A stretch of 64,000 nucleotides of DNA from Branchiostoma floridae (GCF_000003815.2 NC_049996.1:16532930-16596929); one strand, 5' to 3'; shown: positions 1 through 11,971, counted from the stretch's first letter. Numbers and translations: made by a program. Notes: generated from the letters alone by a model not told the origin.

Positions 1-113
1 GTGACTACTGCGATCAATCCGATACATTTCATGCCAAAACTTTGTTACACAAACTTTGCTTAAAAATATCACAAATAAGATTCTAAGCTTTAAAGTGATG
101 TTCTTTGTTGCAG

Positions 114-360
114 GGTAAGACATCCGCGCAGACGATGATAGAAGCATCTAAAAGTTGGTGAGACGTGTTTTTCCATTAAACACAGCTGTTGGTTTTTGAT
201 AGAGCAGTACCCTTATCCTGTTTTGTCAATTTTAGTGTCAGTGTCTTTTCATCACTAACAATTCTGCTAGCATTTGTCTTGATTTCTGTGATTAATGAAC
301 AAACTATGATAATCATATTCTATTGATTCCAGGTTCTCATGGACTAAAGAAACAAATTAA
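114..360 (+). CDS. 3' end of an upstream ankyrin gene (copy 1, last two exons)
   Basis: Two terminal coding exons are visible, 114-157 and 333-360; the rest of the gene lies left of the window. The first is 44 nt, preceded by TTGCAG and followed by GTGAGA, and reads GKTSAQTMIEASKS. The second is 28 nt after TTCCAG, reads FSWTKETN and ends in TAA at 358-360. Both exons match the complete ankyrin gene at 8984-11971 in length and nearly base for base, but there the stop is TGA. An altered stop triplet that still stops supports a real terminal exon. A poly(A) signal follows at 439-444. The missing part presumably holds ankyrin repeats, as in copies 2 and 3. Direct splicing into the LRR exon downstream would create an immediate TGA, so this is a separate gene from the LRR gene that follows. 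Confidence 0.75.
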
Positions 361-438
361 AGTCATGATATTGGAATATGTACATTGTGAATGAATACTT
401 TATATGACTTGTATGGCCCGAGAATATATCAAAGCACC

Positions 439-444
439 AATAAA
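439..444 (+). terminator. poly(A) signal AATAAA of ankyrin gene copy 1
   Basis: AATAAA lies 79 nt after the TAA stop. The same signal sits about 75 nt after the stop in the other two ankyrin copies (12045-12050 plus; 59811-59816 minus), so its position is conserved. Confidence 0.6.
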
Positions 445-685
445 AAATTTGCATTATCTTCCTAAATAAGCTAGATCCATGAATACATTTTATGTAATGC
501 TTTCTCTATTGGCTTTATCAAGTACAAATATGCTTGCTATAAAAGATTGATTCTTTTCAAATTCTAGTAAATTTTACTTGAGAGCTGTTTATGTAAGCTA
601 CAATATCAATACCATGCTGTACGACTTCTTTTCTGCAACCAACGATAATGGTCATTGCAAAGCACTTTCTTTCCAAATGTTTTAG

Positions 686-3600
686 ACCTCCATCCAAAAG
701 TGGTGAATGGCGGACTCACTATCGACCTCAGTGGCAAAGACCTGACCTCCGTCCCAGCCGAGGTGTTTGACGCCACAGATATCGAACGCCTTGACCTGTC
801 TCACAACAGGCTGACGAGCATACCCGAGGAGATAGGTCAACTGCAGAAGCTTCGGGAACTTAAACTTGACAACAACCTGCTGATACAACTGCCACAGGCA
901 ATCACTACTCTACCTAACCTAGAGTACATGGAAGTGTCGGTAAACAAATTGGAAACTTTGCCTGATGGAATCTCCAGATTACAACTTCACGAGCTGTACG
1001 TCCCCAACAATAGATTCAAAGAGATACCAGACGAAATTTGTTCATTACTTCAGCTGAAAACCTTTTCCGTGGGACGCAACCCCCTCAAGTCTCTCCCTGA
1101 CAAGATATCTCAGCTCACAGGATTGAGAACCATGTTCATGAACAGCTGCCAGTTCGATGAGTTCCCCAGACAGGTGCTGCAGCTGGAGGGTCTGAAGGAG
1201 CTATACATGAGGAACTGGGCTGGGGAGGGCAAACCTTCACCTGTACCTAAAGACATCGGCACACTGAAGAACCTACAAGTCTTGGATCTGCGGAGTAGTG
1301 GCTTGGAGTCTCTACCGGATGGTGTTGGAGAACTGGAGCAGCTGAGGTACTTAGACATCTCCCGAAACAGGTTCACATCAGTTCCTGAGCAAATCATGAA
1401 CCTGCCCAACATTGAGAAGCTAGACTTGTCAGATAACAACATCTCCAGCCTTCCCCTGAGTCTGTGCCGATTGGCCAAACTGAAGGACATGGCCATCTCA
1501 GGAAACCCCCTGACATACCCTCCCGCTGATGTCTGTGATAAAGGCACAGCCGCCATCATGGACTTCCTGAGAAGGGAGTTGAAGAATATGGAAGGTATGT
1601 ATGGGGAGAAGATAGTTTTATTAGAAATTAGAAATACGCAATGTACTCGTAAATACCTTATACACCATATATGTGCTATTGGTTGTTGTATAGCCGGCAG
1701 TTATGTTATGGCTCAATATACACAAGGCCAGGTGAGAAAATTTACATGCATTATGAACACTATTATGTGTGCATGTCAGTGCATTGGTTGCTTTCAAGCA
1801 AAATCTATACAAACAAAATAACTTCAAACTCTGTTTAATGCAAATCTGATTGAAATGTATGAAGTTAATCACAATCATGTCGATATTATTTTCAATCACA
1901 GAGAGAGAACTGAGGAAAGTCTTCCACCGTTTCTCTCAAAGCGTCACTGAATCGAGTGAGGTGGAAGATCTGGGCGGAGCACTCGGGCTTACAGCAGATG
2001 AGATGATCAATATCCAAGTAAATATTTTCGTTTCCTTTAATCTTTCCTTTTGGTAACAGCTAAAGAAGTTTTGTGTGAGCCTGAAATATGGGCGACGCCT
2101 TTTCTCAGGCAAATATGTACACCTTTTCAGAATGTTACCACCAGAATTATGACTAAAATGTTACCAGCAAGTGGTATGTACTTGCTTATAATGGGTCACT
2201 GTATTAATGCCCTTCTGTTCTTAGGCTTCAAGGAACACAAAACCGAGTTCCCAGGCCTATAAAGTTCTATCGAAGTGGAAGGAGACGGACAGGGAAGCGT
2301 CCATGGACAAGCTTGAAAAGGAACTGAGTGAGTCTGGCATGAGTCATCTGGTAGAGAAGGCCAGCAGGATCCAGGTATTGGCATTAATCATAAGTTGGCT
2401 TAAATGTTAAGAATTCTCCATATTTTTCCATACATATTCACCTATAGCTGATCAATATGTTCCAGCTAACTTTGGATCTGACTTTCACAGTCCCAACCAG
2501 CTAAGCGACCGGCAGATACATCGGGTGGGCCTCCAACCAAGCGACGGGCAGCCGGTGGGCCTTCTAGTGTGAATAGTGAGGACAAGCTGGCGCAACTACA
2601 AGGGGAAAACCGCACTTTGAAAGCCCAGGTACAAAAACTACAAGGCAGCCAGAAGCCAAGAAGTCGAGGTGAGCTGGTTCAGCTAATATCTCTGGTACAG
2701 TATCCTTACAAGCTGCTTTGAATTTTATGCAAGGGTTTCCTGCAGCTAAAAAAAATGGTACCGCCTCACTCTTCTGCTTTGTTTCGGAGAATGATTTCCG
2801 TAACATTGGTGATGTTATGAAAATGAGTGCAAAATGAGCAAAGCATAGCACAAAATGCAAAGCTGTAGATTAAGACTAGTCTAATCAGGCAGCATTAAGT
2901 CACTTTAGATACTTGGCTTTACTACAGGCAGCTTGTATTCAACAAGTCTTGATATGTTAAAGTTGATGAAATTTTGTCAACATTGATGTCAACAGCTTTA
3001 TAACGAGTGCAGCTAGAGAATGTTTGCTTGTTTTTGCAGAACCTGGAGACAAGCCAGTCGTGATGCTGCTAAATGATGAATATGGGATCAGAAAGGGTGG
3101 TATATCCACAATCAACCGCGAAATTGGGTGCTTACTGGTATCCAAAGGCGCAGAGGTCCTTTGCACAGTCCTGAACGCCACACAACAGGACAAGGATGAT
3201 GCGGCCGCTGATGGAATCCGGCTGATTTTTCCAGCAACGTTTGAGCGCGATCCCAGAAAACCAGAGCTCCACTGGCTGACCTTTGACCACCAGACTCGAT
3301 ATCCAGACCTCCCCTCGCATGTGGACTTCATCGTTGGTCACGTGCACATCACAAGCCACGCAGCAAGACGAATCAAGGATCGCTTTCCTGTCGCCAAACT
3401 CGTCCAGGTCACGCACGTGATGCCTGAAGACACCAGCCACTACAAGGGTGTGGAGAGGGTGTTGAGCATCGGAAAGGAGAGCGACAACATTCTGGATGAC
3501 CTCCGACATGCTGATGTGATCTTCTCGGTTGGTCCATTGATGTATGACTACTACAAACACCAGACAAAGCAGTTGAAACTACCTCATCACAAGCTCTTGC

Positions 3601-4241
3601 CAAAGCCGTCCAACATCTTCATCAACTTGCACCCGGTACCACCCCTCGGCACGGAAACAAAAGTGGTTCTGTCCATCGGCAGGGTCAAGGGTGTGGAGAG
3701 GCTGAAAGGCTACGATCTAGCCGCAAAGTCGATGTGGGATGTGATGAAGGAACTGACCAACACAAAGTGGCGGCTCCGCGGTGTCACAAAGGAAGATTTC
3801 AGAGGCAGCCAGGAGATCATCAACGCGAACAAGGATAAAGTAGAGTTCGTACCGTTCACTCCGCTTGAGTACGGCACACAGGAAGAGCTGCGCGATGACA
3901 TGGGAAGGGCTGATGTCGTGCTGATGCCGTCCCGTGCAGAGCCGTTCGGACTGGTTGGTCTGGAGGCCATCGCTGCAGGGGTGCCAGTTGTGATTTCCCA
4001 CAAGTCTGGTCTTGCGAAGTTCCTGAAGACGCAAGACCCCGAGTTCGACCGCACGATCGTAGAGATCGGAGATGACGACGACAAAGCCGCCCAAACCCTG
4101 TCCAAGCGCATCATCGATATCCTGAAGGATGGACCCAGAGAGTTTCAGGCCGCACAAAGTTTGAAGAAGAAACTTTTGGACTCAAAATACTGGACTGAAT
4201 CACACACCAATGTCCTCCAAACCTTTGGCCTGGAAGGCTAA
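686..4241 (+). CDS. LRR - death domain - glycosyltransferase (GT4-like) fusion protein
   Basis: Five coding exons join in frame: 686-1594, 1902-2017, 2225-2374, 2491-2668 and 3040-4241 (stop TAA). The first coding exon with the start Met is not identified; this reading frame has no ATG before the LRRs. Residues 1-303 hold about eleven 23-residue LRRs of the IPxxI type. Residues 304-391 form a death-fold domain split over two exons. Residues 392-451 are a short basic, partly coiled linker with an NLS-like KRPADTSGGPPTKRR. Residues 452-850, in one 1.2-kb exon, are a GT-B glycosyltransferase. It has an N-terminal GGISTINRE loop and a C-terminal donor-site EPFGLVGLE (EX7E, near 3939-3965) followed by AIAAGVPVVIS, typical of GT4. 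No signal peptide or membrane segment is seen, so a cytosolic or nuclear enzyme is likely. Its substrate is unknown. The LRR-death part is paralogous to 12292-13936 and 57969-59646, which carry other C-termini. Confidence 0.82.
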
Positions 4242-4640
4242 ATCAACACATTGCTTTGATTTCTGCCTTTATAACATTCATTTAATACCTTTATCTTGAT
4301 TTCTCTGTGTTTGAATTCTATGTCTTGGCCCTCAGAATGCTGACTCCAGTCCAAACCTATGCACCAAAGGCACGTTGTAAAAGCTGTCTTGAGTAGCACA
4401 CTTGCGAATAGTTGTCCAACTATTCCATACGTCATGAAGACTAGTGGTGTTTAATGTACAACAATGGGAAGTACCCAAATCAACTCTCTGCGTGTCTCAA
4501 AGTCTCGTACATCCCACTCTTTCAAAGTGAAGAAGATTATATATAGCTATAAGTCATAGATCCCTGAGGATTCTTGTACTTATAACTATTCAATTTGTCA
4601 CTGGCCACGGCAACACTACATTCCAGTCTACTGTTTATTT

Positions 4641-5185
4641 AGACTTTGTCAAATCTTGCACAACAGTGTGATGAGTTATTGGATTTTATGCATTTGTATA
4701 TTTTATGATGATGTTTGTAACTCTAAAATTGCTGAACATTTTAGTATATACAGACGAAGCTTCAGGTTGTATGGTTTAAGTTGCCTCTACATGTAAATTT
4801 GTAAAGCTAGTCTCTTCAACTTTTACTTATCTACTGTACAATCAAGATGACAAGAAGAATAAATGCCAATGATGTACTAAAGATGGAATTTGCTGCTGCA
4901 ACCACTTGGCTAATGCAGATACTTAGACTTTGTCACATCTTGCACAACAGTGTGATGAGTTATTGGATTTTATACATTTGTATGTCTTTATGATCATGGT
5001 TTAAAAGCTTCTGACTTAAAATTGCTGACGTTTGTAGAATACACAGATGAAGCTTTAGGTTGTATGATTTGGTCCGCCTCTATAGATCTACATGTACATT
5101 TGTCAATGCTGCTTTTTGTAAAGCTGGTGTGATTAGTACACTGTATATCTACTGTTACAAGACGAATAATTGCCAAACCTTTTGG
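4641..5185. repeat. Two-copy tandem duplication in the 3' flank of the glycosyltransferase gene
   Basis: Two imperfect copies of about 280 bp begin at 4641 and 4925. Both start with AGACTTTGTC, a TCTTGCACAACAGTGTGATG block, and later share an ACAGATGAAGCTT-like segment and a CAAGACGAATAA-like end. An AATAAA at 4858-4863 in the first copy is a plausible poly(A) signal for the gene ending at 4241, giving a 3' UTR of about 600 nt. Confidence 0.6.
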
Positions 5186-5410
5186 CTAATGCGTATATAA
5201 AGACGAACAACATCCATGTACAAACATGCATAAGACTAAGCATCAGATTAAACAAATCATTCCGGACGCCATTTGCATTGTATTCTGCCAATAAGGATGT
5301 CGTTAAGCCGGCTTTACAATTCATGCGGACGCCGGCCGAATTTGTAGCTCGGTCAGAGCTTGCTGAATGTCAACATCGCCCGAGTATCGGCTGTATTTTT
5401 CGCTGAAAAT

Positions 5411-6480
5411 CTGCCCCCTTTACAAATGGACGGAGCCCGTCCGACGTCCGTCCAATACAACTGATTATAATTTGTTAATGAGATTGTGCTATGTCTTGAA
5501 CATGGACGAAGACAGAACTGACTAACCTGAAAAAGCCAATATTGTATCAAATTTAATGTCTGAGTCTGAGTTGCGGGATATATGTAGGACATGGGTGGAG
5601 TGGACGGGCACACTGCAAACAATGATATCAACAGGAATGTTGTGATACACCGATCCGAAAACTACCACAAGAGCCACAAAGTGAACAGACCAGTCTTATT
5701 CACCATGATACAATAATTTTGACAAAGCTGAAATCGGGCGGACCTTGGGCGAACCTCGAGCCAAGGCCGGCAAAGGCCGTCCGAGTTTCAGACTGGAAGC
5801 CTTCAGACATTAAGAATATATGATCTCACACATCCAAACCTATAGCAAAAAAATAAATAGGAAGCACTGTCTTCGTGCCAAATTGCCTTACATTATAAAA
5901 GGTACGCAGCTTTCTTAGAAAAGTTCATGCAGTAGTCTTTATTTGTCTTATATTTCGGAACAAACTGTTAACTAAAGATGAAAGCCCAAAACAAAGGCAC
6001 GTGTTCAACACAGGTGTCAAATTGATTAGGTAACAGTTAAAGTAGCGACAACAGCACAACGCTCGCCCAAAGCACGCCAAACTTGTTAAAAGTCGGACGG
6101 AATATCGTCCGGTTATTGCAGGAAGCCTGAACGAGTCTGGCGCGAGGCAGAAGAGTTCGGGCAAACTCCGACCGAAAAAGAGAGAGTCAAAAACCGTCGG
6201 GTTGCCGGCCGAGTATTGGCCAAGTCTTGGCCATTGCTCGGACAAGCTCCGGTCGAGCTACAGGCAACCCATTGACGAGCTCTCCGAGCTCAAAGCTCGC
6301 CGCCGAGGCCTCGCTGAAATTAAGCGCAGCGGCAAGTGCCCCGCAAACGCCGGCCGAGCTGCTAAAATTCGCTCGAGGTCCGCATAATCGGCAAAACGCC
6401 GGTCATACTCCGGCCGAAAATGTCTATTTGGAGCTCGCCAACAACTCGGCCGAGCTAAATTCTTGATTTGTAAAGGGGCT
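5411..6480. mobile_element. Putative non-autonomous DNA element with short inverted ends
   Basis: GCCCCCTTTACAAAT at 5411-5425 is matched inverted by ATTTGTAAAGGGGC at about 6466-6479. The interior is unusually rich in GGCCGAG / CTCGGCC words compared with its AT-rich surroundings, especially 5740-5790 and 6100-6450. No transposase reading frame is present. The short ORFs here look like by-products of the G+C-rich repeats. A target-site duplication is not obvious, so the element boundaries are uncertain. Confidence 0.35.
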
Positions 6481-8525
6481 TTTATGAAGGCAATCGCAAG
6501 GCGAAACTTCCCACTAGGGCAAGCTTGGGTGTATCTTATATTACCGGTCTAAGAAGTACTAAGCATAGACCTTTTCTGTCAGCCTGTCTTTCCAACAAGT
6601 GTTTCTGTCGACCCGTTACTGAATTGAAACAAACCCCGTAAAACCTCCCCGGCGTACGCTTGTGATCTGGGCGGGCGGACAACACTTTCAGCACCGTAGG
6701 CGTACCGGGGAGCTTACGGTCGTTACCAATTTAAGGCCACCATTAAATTGAATATGATTCGAATTGTTACAACTTCATTACTTCTCAGAGTAGTAATTTA
6801 TCCTTTGCTGAATCAAGAAAAATGACAAACTGTTTTCGCCCGTTGCGATGGCAACACGGCAATCAGAAATCCTAAAGCCCTAACCCGTACCGCTTGGCAT
6901 ACTGTTTTCAGTTCCTTACACAATCAATATACATGTAGCAACACTGAGAACGTGAATGATATGATCAGTGCACATTGTAGTGAAGCTTGTACGCATGATG
7001 CGCCGCTTGGCGCCGCTTTGGGTACTGCAGCTCCAGCACACCTGCCTCCTATGATTAGCATAACAAAGGCTGCTGGGAGTCGCCGTCAGGTGACTAACCC
7101 GGAAGTCAGGTACGGTTTCAAAACTTAAACAGGAACTTCTTTCTTTGCCGGTTTCTCCGGACCAACAGAACTTTGCAATCTTCCCAAGAACACCTTAAGG
7201 TAAGTCAGAGAAGTCTTGTGAGGCTGCAGCTGGTATATAGATCCTAAGGTTCATTTAAGGTTCCTTCTAAGCTCGATTCCGGAACAAAACTTTCTACCTA
7301 AAGCTCCTTAAAGTTTCGTACCTACCGTAGCCCTGGAACAGGACAATATCAAGCTCGAGGAGGAATCCAGCGTTAGTAGTAGTGCAAACCGTATCTTAAT
7401 TTCAATCTTGAACTGTTACAGTAATTCTCTCCTAAAGATCCTGTAAATGGTTAACCTTGTGCTAGACATCAGTTTGATAGAAGAAATTTGATGTCAAATT
7501 AAAGTGACATATTTTCTGTGTCTCTCTGCACTTCATAGCCCCCACCCTACCCCCGTGTGGAACACTCCACAGGTGTAAACTTCAGACTGTTATAAAATTA
7601 ATAAACTTCCTTGGATCGATAGATGACCTGTGTTGTGCCGTTTTTTTGGCAAAGTCTGTCGAGGAATGATAAGAAAAGCTAATAGACTGTAGGAATACCA
7701 CAATGATTATGACATAAAATCAATGCTTCTTTGATTCATGCAGTATAACATAAACACCTCCCTCCCCACCCTCCATAACTCAATATAGGTCTTCTTCAGT
7801 ACAACCGTTAAACACAAAGCAAGTTTGACTCCCATGTTGTATTTGAGCTAACTGAATCTCAGTGCATTGTTTGCTGCCAACTCCCTCCCGGTGTTTAACA
7901 TACACAAGGTACTCCATGCGTGACGCCTGCTTTTTCGTGACGACCGTCTTACTTCGAAATCCATGACGTTAAGTCAACTTAGTTAGGGAATGACAGAGAC
8001 AATATCGATCAAGGGGGCACCTGTACAGTTTTGAGAGCTTACTGTAAAGATAAGAATAAGTCAAAAGGGCAAACACAGTGCTGTTTAACCTGTCACGTAC
8101 TGTTCCTGTACTGAACTAAGGCACTTGTGACCTTTCGACCTTGTACCTCAATGGCGGACGGAGCACTACATGTTTAACGTTCCTGCATATTTAGTGGTGT
8201 ATATTTGAGGAGGAGGGGCGTCGTTCATGTATCAACAACAGGTTTGTACCTGACGTTACTGTTTTCGTTCTTGACGACGTCACTATTTTGGCTTGAGATG
8301 ACACCAGATATCTGTACGACTTTATGCACGAGGGGGGTAACTTTCAACACCTGTAACGGTTATGTTTACACCTTTGATCACCTGCATGTTTACATGTTTA
8401 CACCTGCCGGCTCTCCTGGCAACACCTGCCATCATGTATGATATTTTATCAATGTTACTTTGTACGATTCAATTTCAGGAAGAAAAGAATGAAAGGTCTA
8501 CATCGTTCAAATGGTACATTTAGGT
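6481..8525. other. Intergenic stretch without a recognised gene
   Basis: I see no convincing coding exon. The stretch holds homopurine and homopyrimidine patches and a few short ORFs with no recognisable domain. A sequence starting ATGGCGGAC at about 8152 stops after eight codons and is not supported as a gene. Promoter sequence of the ankyrin gene starting at 8984 is probably in this region or just after it, but no TATA-like box stands out. Confidence 0.4.
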
Positions 8526-8706
8526 TAGCCTCCATAGCAGGCTCTCTGAGGCCTTTTTTGGCTCATAATACACATTTGCTGGCCATTTGTTTTTGTACAG
8601 GGTCGCTGATTGCTGGCTTCTCTGACTGCCGGCCAGTCACCCAGTACAAAAAGTAATGGTGTATTATGAGCCAAAAAAGGCCTCAGAGATCCTGCTATGG
8701 AGGCTA
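8526..8706. mobile_element. 181-bp MITE with long terminal inverted repeats and a 9-bp target duplication
   Basis: The element begins TAGCCTCCATAGCAGG and ends with its inverted complement, CCTGCTATGGAGGCTA. The arms stay complementary for about 48 bp with a single small interruption. It is flanked on both sides by CATTTAGGT (8517-8525 and 8707-8715), a perfect 9-bp direct repeat. The centre holds a further hairpin (TTTTTGTAC / GTACAAAAA). There is no coding capacity. A 9-bp duplication with long inverted ends is typical of Mutator-type (MULE) MITEs, although hAT-like elements (8 bp) cannot be fully excluded. Confidence 0.85.
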
Positions 8707-8983
8707 CATTTAGGTGTATATCATTGTTTATAATGGACCAAAGACATAGTGACTTTCTCTACAACCAGCTCGTCGGACTGAAGCCACATGCACCTCTACT
8801 GATCTGAATGGAAAACAACATCTTCGGTTTATGATAAGGATCACCGTGTTTTCTTTACCTTTTCCGTTTATAGAGAACAAAAATCTACTTAAGAATCACC
8901 TGAATCTGACCTAGCGGATTTGCGGCATCCGGTCACGAGGCATTGGCGTGTTTGGCGCATCAGCAAAATTACAGCAATAACTC

Positions 8984-11971
8984 ATGGAGGAGAAAGAAAA
9001 GGTTGGTGAAACTATTCTTTTCAAGTTAGCAGTTCAGATAAATGAATACGGCGCACGACTGCACCATGTAGGGAAGTGCAACAGACGCATTCCAACAAAT
9101 GCTTTCGCTGAAAAGTAACCTCTGCGTTTCCTGAGATCACCTTCTAAATCATGCTTGATGTTGAAAAATTAACACATAGACAATGCTAACAATTCTATTG
9201 CAACATGATAACACTCGAATAGGAATCGTGAATGGTCTGACGTGTTGAGGATACTTTCAACATCTCCATTTTGGTACATTCTGGACCGTCTACCCATAGT
9301 GCCCTCGTGCCCCCCAGCATTCAAAGGGATCTGCGAAGAGGTCCTTTCCTCCCGAGTGTGCAAATTTCCTCCCTAAAGACTCAACAACCAGCAGTTCTAG
9401 CTGCTGAAAAGTCTTGTCTCAAAATAACATTTTAAATTTATACAGTATTAGACCTAAGAACCCTGAACATACAAAGATTTTCATGTTGGCTGAATGTTTC
9501 TGTTCCACAGGAGCTGAGAGATGCCGCCGGGCGAGGTGACGAGGTCAGAGTTCAGCAGCTCCTAGCCGAGGGAGTCAATGTCAATGCTGAAGACGGCGGC
9601 CCCGTGAGTCAACATGTCTGTTTGTTGTTTAAACAACGTCATGAAGGACTTAATCAACTCTTTAGTGCCCCTTTTTTGGTTTGATCTTTGCATCATATCC
9701 CTTTGCAGTGTTAATTCTTAAAGGTTGATAATATTATCTATTTGTTGGTTTAATAAGCTTCCCATATAGAGTCAGTGAAGTCAAGCTTGCCCAAGCCTAA
9801 TGTTTCTGACTTGGAGAGAAGAGATGATGATACAGTTCTTATTAGCCTGACGCGCCCCTAGCGGCCGGCCCTACAATAGCCTCCGCTCGGGGAGGGGGTC
9901 ATCAACTCCAGCCAGCGAGAGATTGTGTGAACACAGGTGATGGTAACATCAGGCTCTTTGAACTTGATTTAAAGAAAAAGAGCATTAAACAACTTGAATC
10001 CGTGCCCTTAAACAATGTGAGAAGTTACAGGATGGCTGAGAAGGTCATGACATAAATTTTACATCTTAACTCGCCTGTTCTTGTCTCTGTACAGACCTCC
10101 AGATGGACTGCCCTTCATCATGCATCTTCGAACGGCCACACTGGAATTGTACAAGCGTTACTCACAGCTGGAGCGAGAGTCGACCCACGAGCCTACATGG
10201 TAACTTTCCTGTTTACTTGAGTCTGTCATACTGTCCATGTACAGGCTTCACTCACAACTAAAGGCTGTATTGTTTTGGCAAGAGTTTATCCGTGTCGGTC
10301 CAGCTTTAACGGTCCTGGGTTTGTTTTGGAGTCATGTGAGGACTTTTGTAACGCATGTTTGATGTGAGATCTAGATTTATTCATGTTCCCTGTGTACACA
10401 AGCTTAGGAGCCCTATCAACCTTGCAAACAGGAAGGAGCACATAGACATGCATCATATTAACAGTTGCTATGTTCCCTATGCAGAGATATACCCCTCTCC
10501 GCAATGCAGCTTCGAACGGACAGACAAGAACTGTGCAGGCTTTACTGACAGCTGGAGCAGACATTAATGCAAGAGACCACAGGGTGAGTTTGTTCACTAT
10601 GGGGTCATATGGATGACCTAAGACCTGCTCACATATGGCATGAGATTGTCCTGCAAACAATCCAACAGCTACAGCTGTGCTGAGATATACCAGATCTATT
10701 CCCATGGTCATAAAGAATGTGGGCAGGCATATGTTTCTCTTAGAAAATAGTGTAGAAATATCAGAACTAGAAAGTATTTCATTGCATGGCGCCTGAACAT
10801 TTAGGCGGGAATATTTCTATCTGTATAATACATAACAACGCATGCGCATCAGAACTTAGTAATCTAAATCTCTTGCATATAAGATACAAATTTAAAAAAA
10901 ACTAATTAAACCATGGTTAGCATGTAAATCCTGTGAACCACCCGCCACTTTGTTGTACCTACAGAATCGGACCCCCCTTCATAAGGCGGCAGAAAATGGG
11001 CACCCCGAGTGTGTTAGAGCACTTCTGAAGGCTGGAGCCAACACCGTCAGTAGAGACGAGGTAAGTGACTTTATCAAATGTCAATGGAGAAAGTGAAATC
11101 GCTATATAGACTTCTAACTCACCGTTTTTATTCTGATTTTGATGTTGTAGTTATACTTTTACTTCAGACTTTAGTTCGAAAACCTAACAGATAAACTAAG
11201 ATGTAAGATTATCATATTAACACAAACTTAACAGATCAGTAAAACTTGACCTATTCTGTGCTGCTGTTGTAGGTTTACTTCCCCAACCGATGCGGTTTGC
11301 TGTTGTATGCCGCATTTAAGTGAGAAATCCCCCAAACCCGTAAAGATACTGAAGCCACATTCAGGCATCATATAAGTGCAACCCGTATATATACGGGCTC
11401 AGCAGGACAAGGGTTTTATGGCAGTTAACACTAAACACCATTTTTTTATGATGATGACGTTAAGTGTCAACAATAGCTTGTTGACGTGTGTTGACTTTAT
11501 CTACAGGACAAGAAGACAGCAGAGGAGCTTGCAGTACAAGAGGACGTGCTGCAGGTGCTCCAGTACTTCAAAGTAAGCCCGAGATACACCCGTTAGTAAA
11601 ACATATAACTCGTGACTACTGCGATCAATCCGATACATTTCATGCCAAAACTTTGTTACACAAACTTTGCTTAGAAATATCACAAATAAGATTCTAAGCT
11701 TTAAAGTGATGTTATTTCTTGCAGGGTAAGACATCCCCGCAGACGATGATAGAAGCATCTAAAAGTTGGTGAGACGTGTTTTTTCATTAAACACAGCTGT
11801 TGGTTTTTGATAGAGCAGTACCCTTATCCTGTTCTGTCAATTTTAGTGTCAGTGTCTTTTCATCACTAACAATTCTGCTAGCATTTGTCTTGATTTCTGT
11901 GATTGATGAACAAACTATGATAATCATATTCTATTGATTCCAGGTTCTCATGGACTAAAGAAACAAATTGA
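8984..11971 (+). CDS. Ankyrin-repeat protein (copy 2, complete)
   Basis: Eight exons join in frame to about 182 residues: 8984-9001 (MEEKEK), 9511-9603, 10095-10199, 10485-10583, 10965-11060, 11507-11572, 11725-11768 and 11944-11971 (TGA). The start is chosen because the inverted copy 3 has the same mini-exon (MEKEK) with the same GTTGGT donor. Four near-canonical ankyrin repeats follow, one per exon: AAGRGDEVRVQQLLAEGVNVNA, TALHHASSNGHTGIVQALLTAGA, TPLRNAASNGQTRTVQALLTAGA and TPLHKAAENGHPECVRALLKAGA. A degenerate half repeat (DKKTAEELAVQEDVLQVLQYFK) and a short unique tail complete the protein. Repeats this regular suggest a cytosolic binding scaffold; the partner is unknown. The LRR-death gene begins about 320 bp after the stop, an arrangement seen in all three copies. 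Read-through to it is out of frame. Confidence 0.85.

Noticed and set aside
655-685. Taking the residues before the LRRs (MQSTFFPNV..) as the true start of the LRR gene
   Set aside because: The codon is TTG and an in-frame TAA lies two codons upstream. The sequence ends in a TTTTAG acceptor, so translation must enter from an upstream exon.
1110-1559. 149-codon ORF on the minus strand
   Set aside because: It is antisense to the LRR exon, and similar antisense ORFs occur in all LRR copies. It is a by-product of LRR codon usage.
1595-1821. Extension of the LRR reading frame past 1594
   Set aside because: It crosses a clear GTATGT donor. The extension has no homology in copies 2 and 3, and the death domain continues in frame after splicing.
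8152-8178. ATGGCGGACGGAG start context
   Set aside because: It stops after eight codons and has no donor.
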